From assembly GCF_012910905.1 (NCBI RefSeq), contig NZ_WTVN01000023.1:18261-82260 (forward strand): a stretch of 64,000 nucleotides of DNA, given 5' to 3'. This document shows, piece after piece, positions 63,888-64,000 of this stretch. The stretch's first letter is position 1. The number at the start of each line of letters is the position of its first letter. Both the position numbers and the translations under genes were made by a program. Below the pieces are notes generated by a model. The model saw only the letters and a program-made list of their open reading frames with translations. It was not told the origin of the DNA and searched no databases. This DNA comes from Aromatoleum toluvorans (GTDB lineage: Bacteria; Pseudomonadota; Gammaproteobacteria; Burkholderiales; Rhodocyclaceae).

Positions 63888-64000
63888 ATGGATTTCCAGA
63901 TAGCGCTGTTGCTCGCGCAGGACGGCATCACCAACGGTGCGATTTATGCGCTGCTCGCGCTCGCATTGGTGCTGGTGTTTGCCGTGACGCGGGTGATCTT
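63888..64000 (+). CDS. LivH-type ABC transporter permease, N-terminal part
   Basis: The frame opens at ATG 63888 and runs off the window after 37 codons. The visible [36 protein letters not shown] region is the start of LivH-family permeases, with the first membrane helix near residues 16-35. It belongs with the upstream binding protein. Confidence 0.85.
   Translation, partial: MDFQIALLLAQDGITNGAIYALLALALVLVFAVTRVI

Overview
The window is high-GC chromosomal DNA of a betaproteobacterium, most likely of the Azoarcus / Aromatoleum / Thauera group (Rhodocyclales). This is an inference. It rests on the layout of the phenylacetate cluster (paaYN divergent from paaGHIKABCDE, a TetR regulator and a Liv-type transporter), on a multihaem cytochrome and FNR-like sites that suggest facultative anaerobic respiration, and on the number of c-di-GMP proteins. 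I found no tRNA, rRNA, transposase, integrase or CRISPR array.

Left arm (1-25 kb). A possible oxygen-controlled set reads leftwards: an 11-haem cytochrome c, a LuxE-type acyl-protein synthetase and a B12-binding radical SAM protein that runs off the edge. The last two are preceded by FNR-like boxes at the same distance from their -10 elements. Upstream of the cytochrome are a PAS-GGDEF-haemerythrin diguanylate cyclase and a compact three-way-junction fold. A rightward translationally coupled trio follows (GT9 glycosyltransferase, DegT aminotransferase, second radical SAM). Next come a DUF2249 protein with a Cys/Gly tail, a large PAS-GGDEF-EAL protein, the D-alanine catabolic genes alr/dadA with an Lrp regulator, exported proteins, a porin with a sigma-54-like promoter, a TerB-like protein, an LTA-synthase-like sulfatase-fold protein, a DmeF-type metal exporter, a cupin and an unusual two-part repeat protein.

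Centre (25.2-50.7 kb). This is a dense signalling block. The first operon holds an HD-GYP regulator, a response regulator, an MglA-like GTPase, a histidine kinase, a receiver-MshEN-PilB/GspE ATPase fusion and a second kinase. A third kinase, a secreted protein and a GGDEF-EAL-receiver protein follow. The second operon is a Wsp-like chemosensory system (CheR-TPR, double CheW, MCP, CheA-REC, CheB) that continues into a receiver-kinase and a REC-PAS-PAS-GGDEF-EAL-REC protein. The receivers with a TGYAD/SGYAD...KPW(D/N) signature and the kinases with an AAGVAHEINNP box recur throughout, so they probably form one network. The block lies between the intact 3' end of paaY and a diverged copy of that 3' end in the same orientation.

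Right arm (50.7-64 kb). This is the aerobic hybrid pathway for phenylacetate: CoA ligase (PaaK), epoxidase (PaaABCDE), isomerase (PaaG), semialdehyde dehydrogenase (PaaN), hydroxyacyl-CoA dehydrogenase (PaaH), thioesterases (PaaI, PaaY-associated), TetR repressor and a Liv-type binding protein plus permease start. The paaG promoter carries a perfect FNR consensus inside the core promoter and a TetR-type palindrome at the predicted start. Two palindromic intergenic repeats interrupt the operon.
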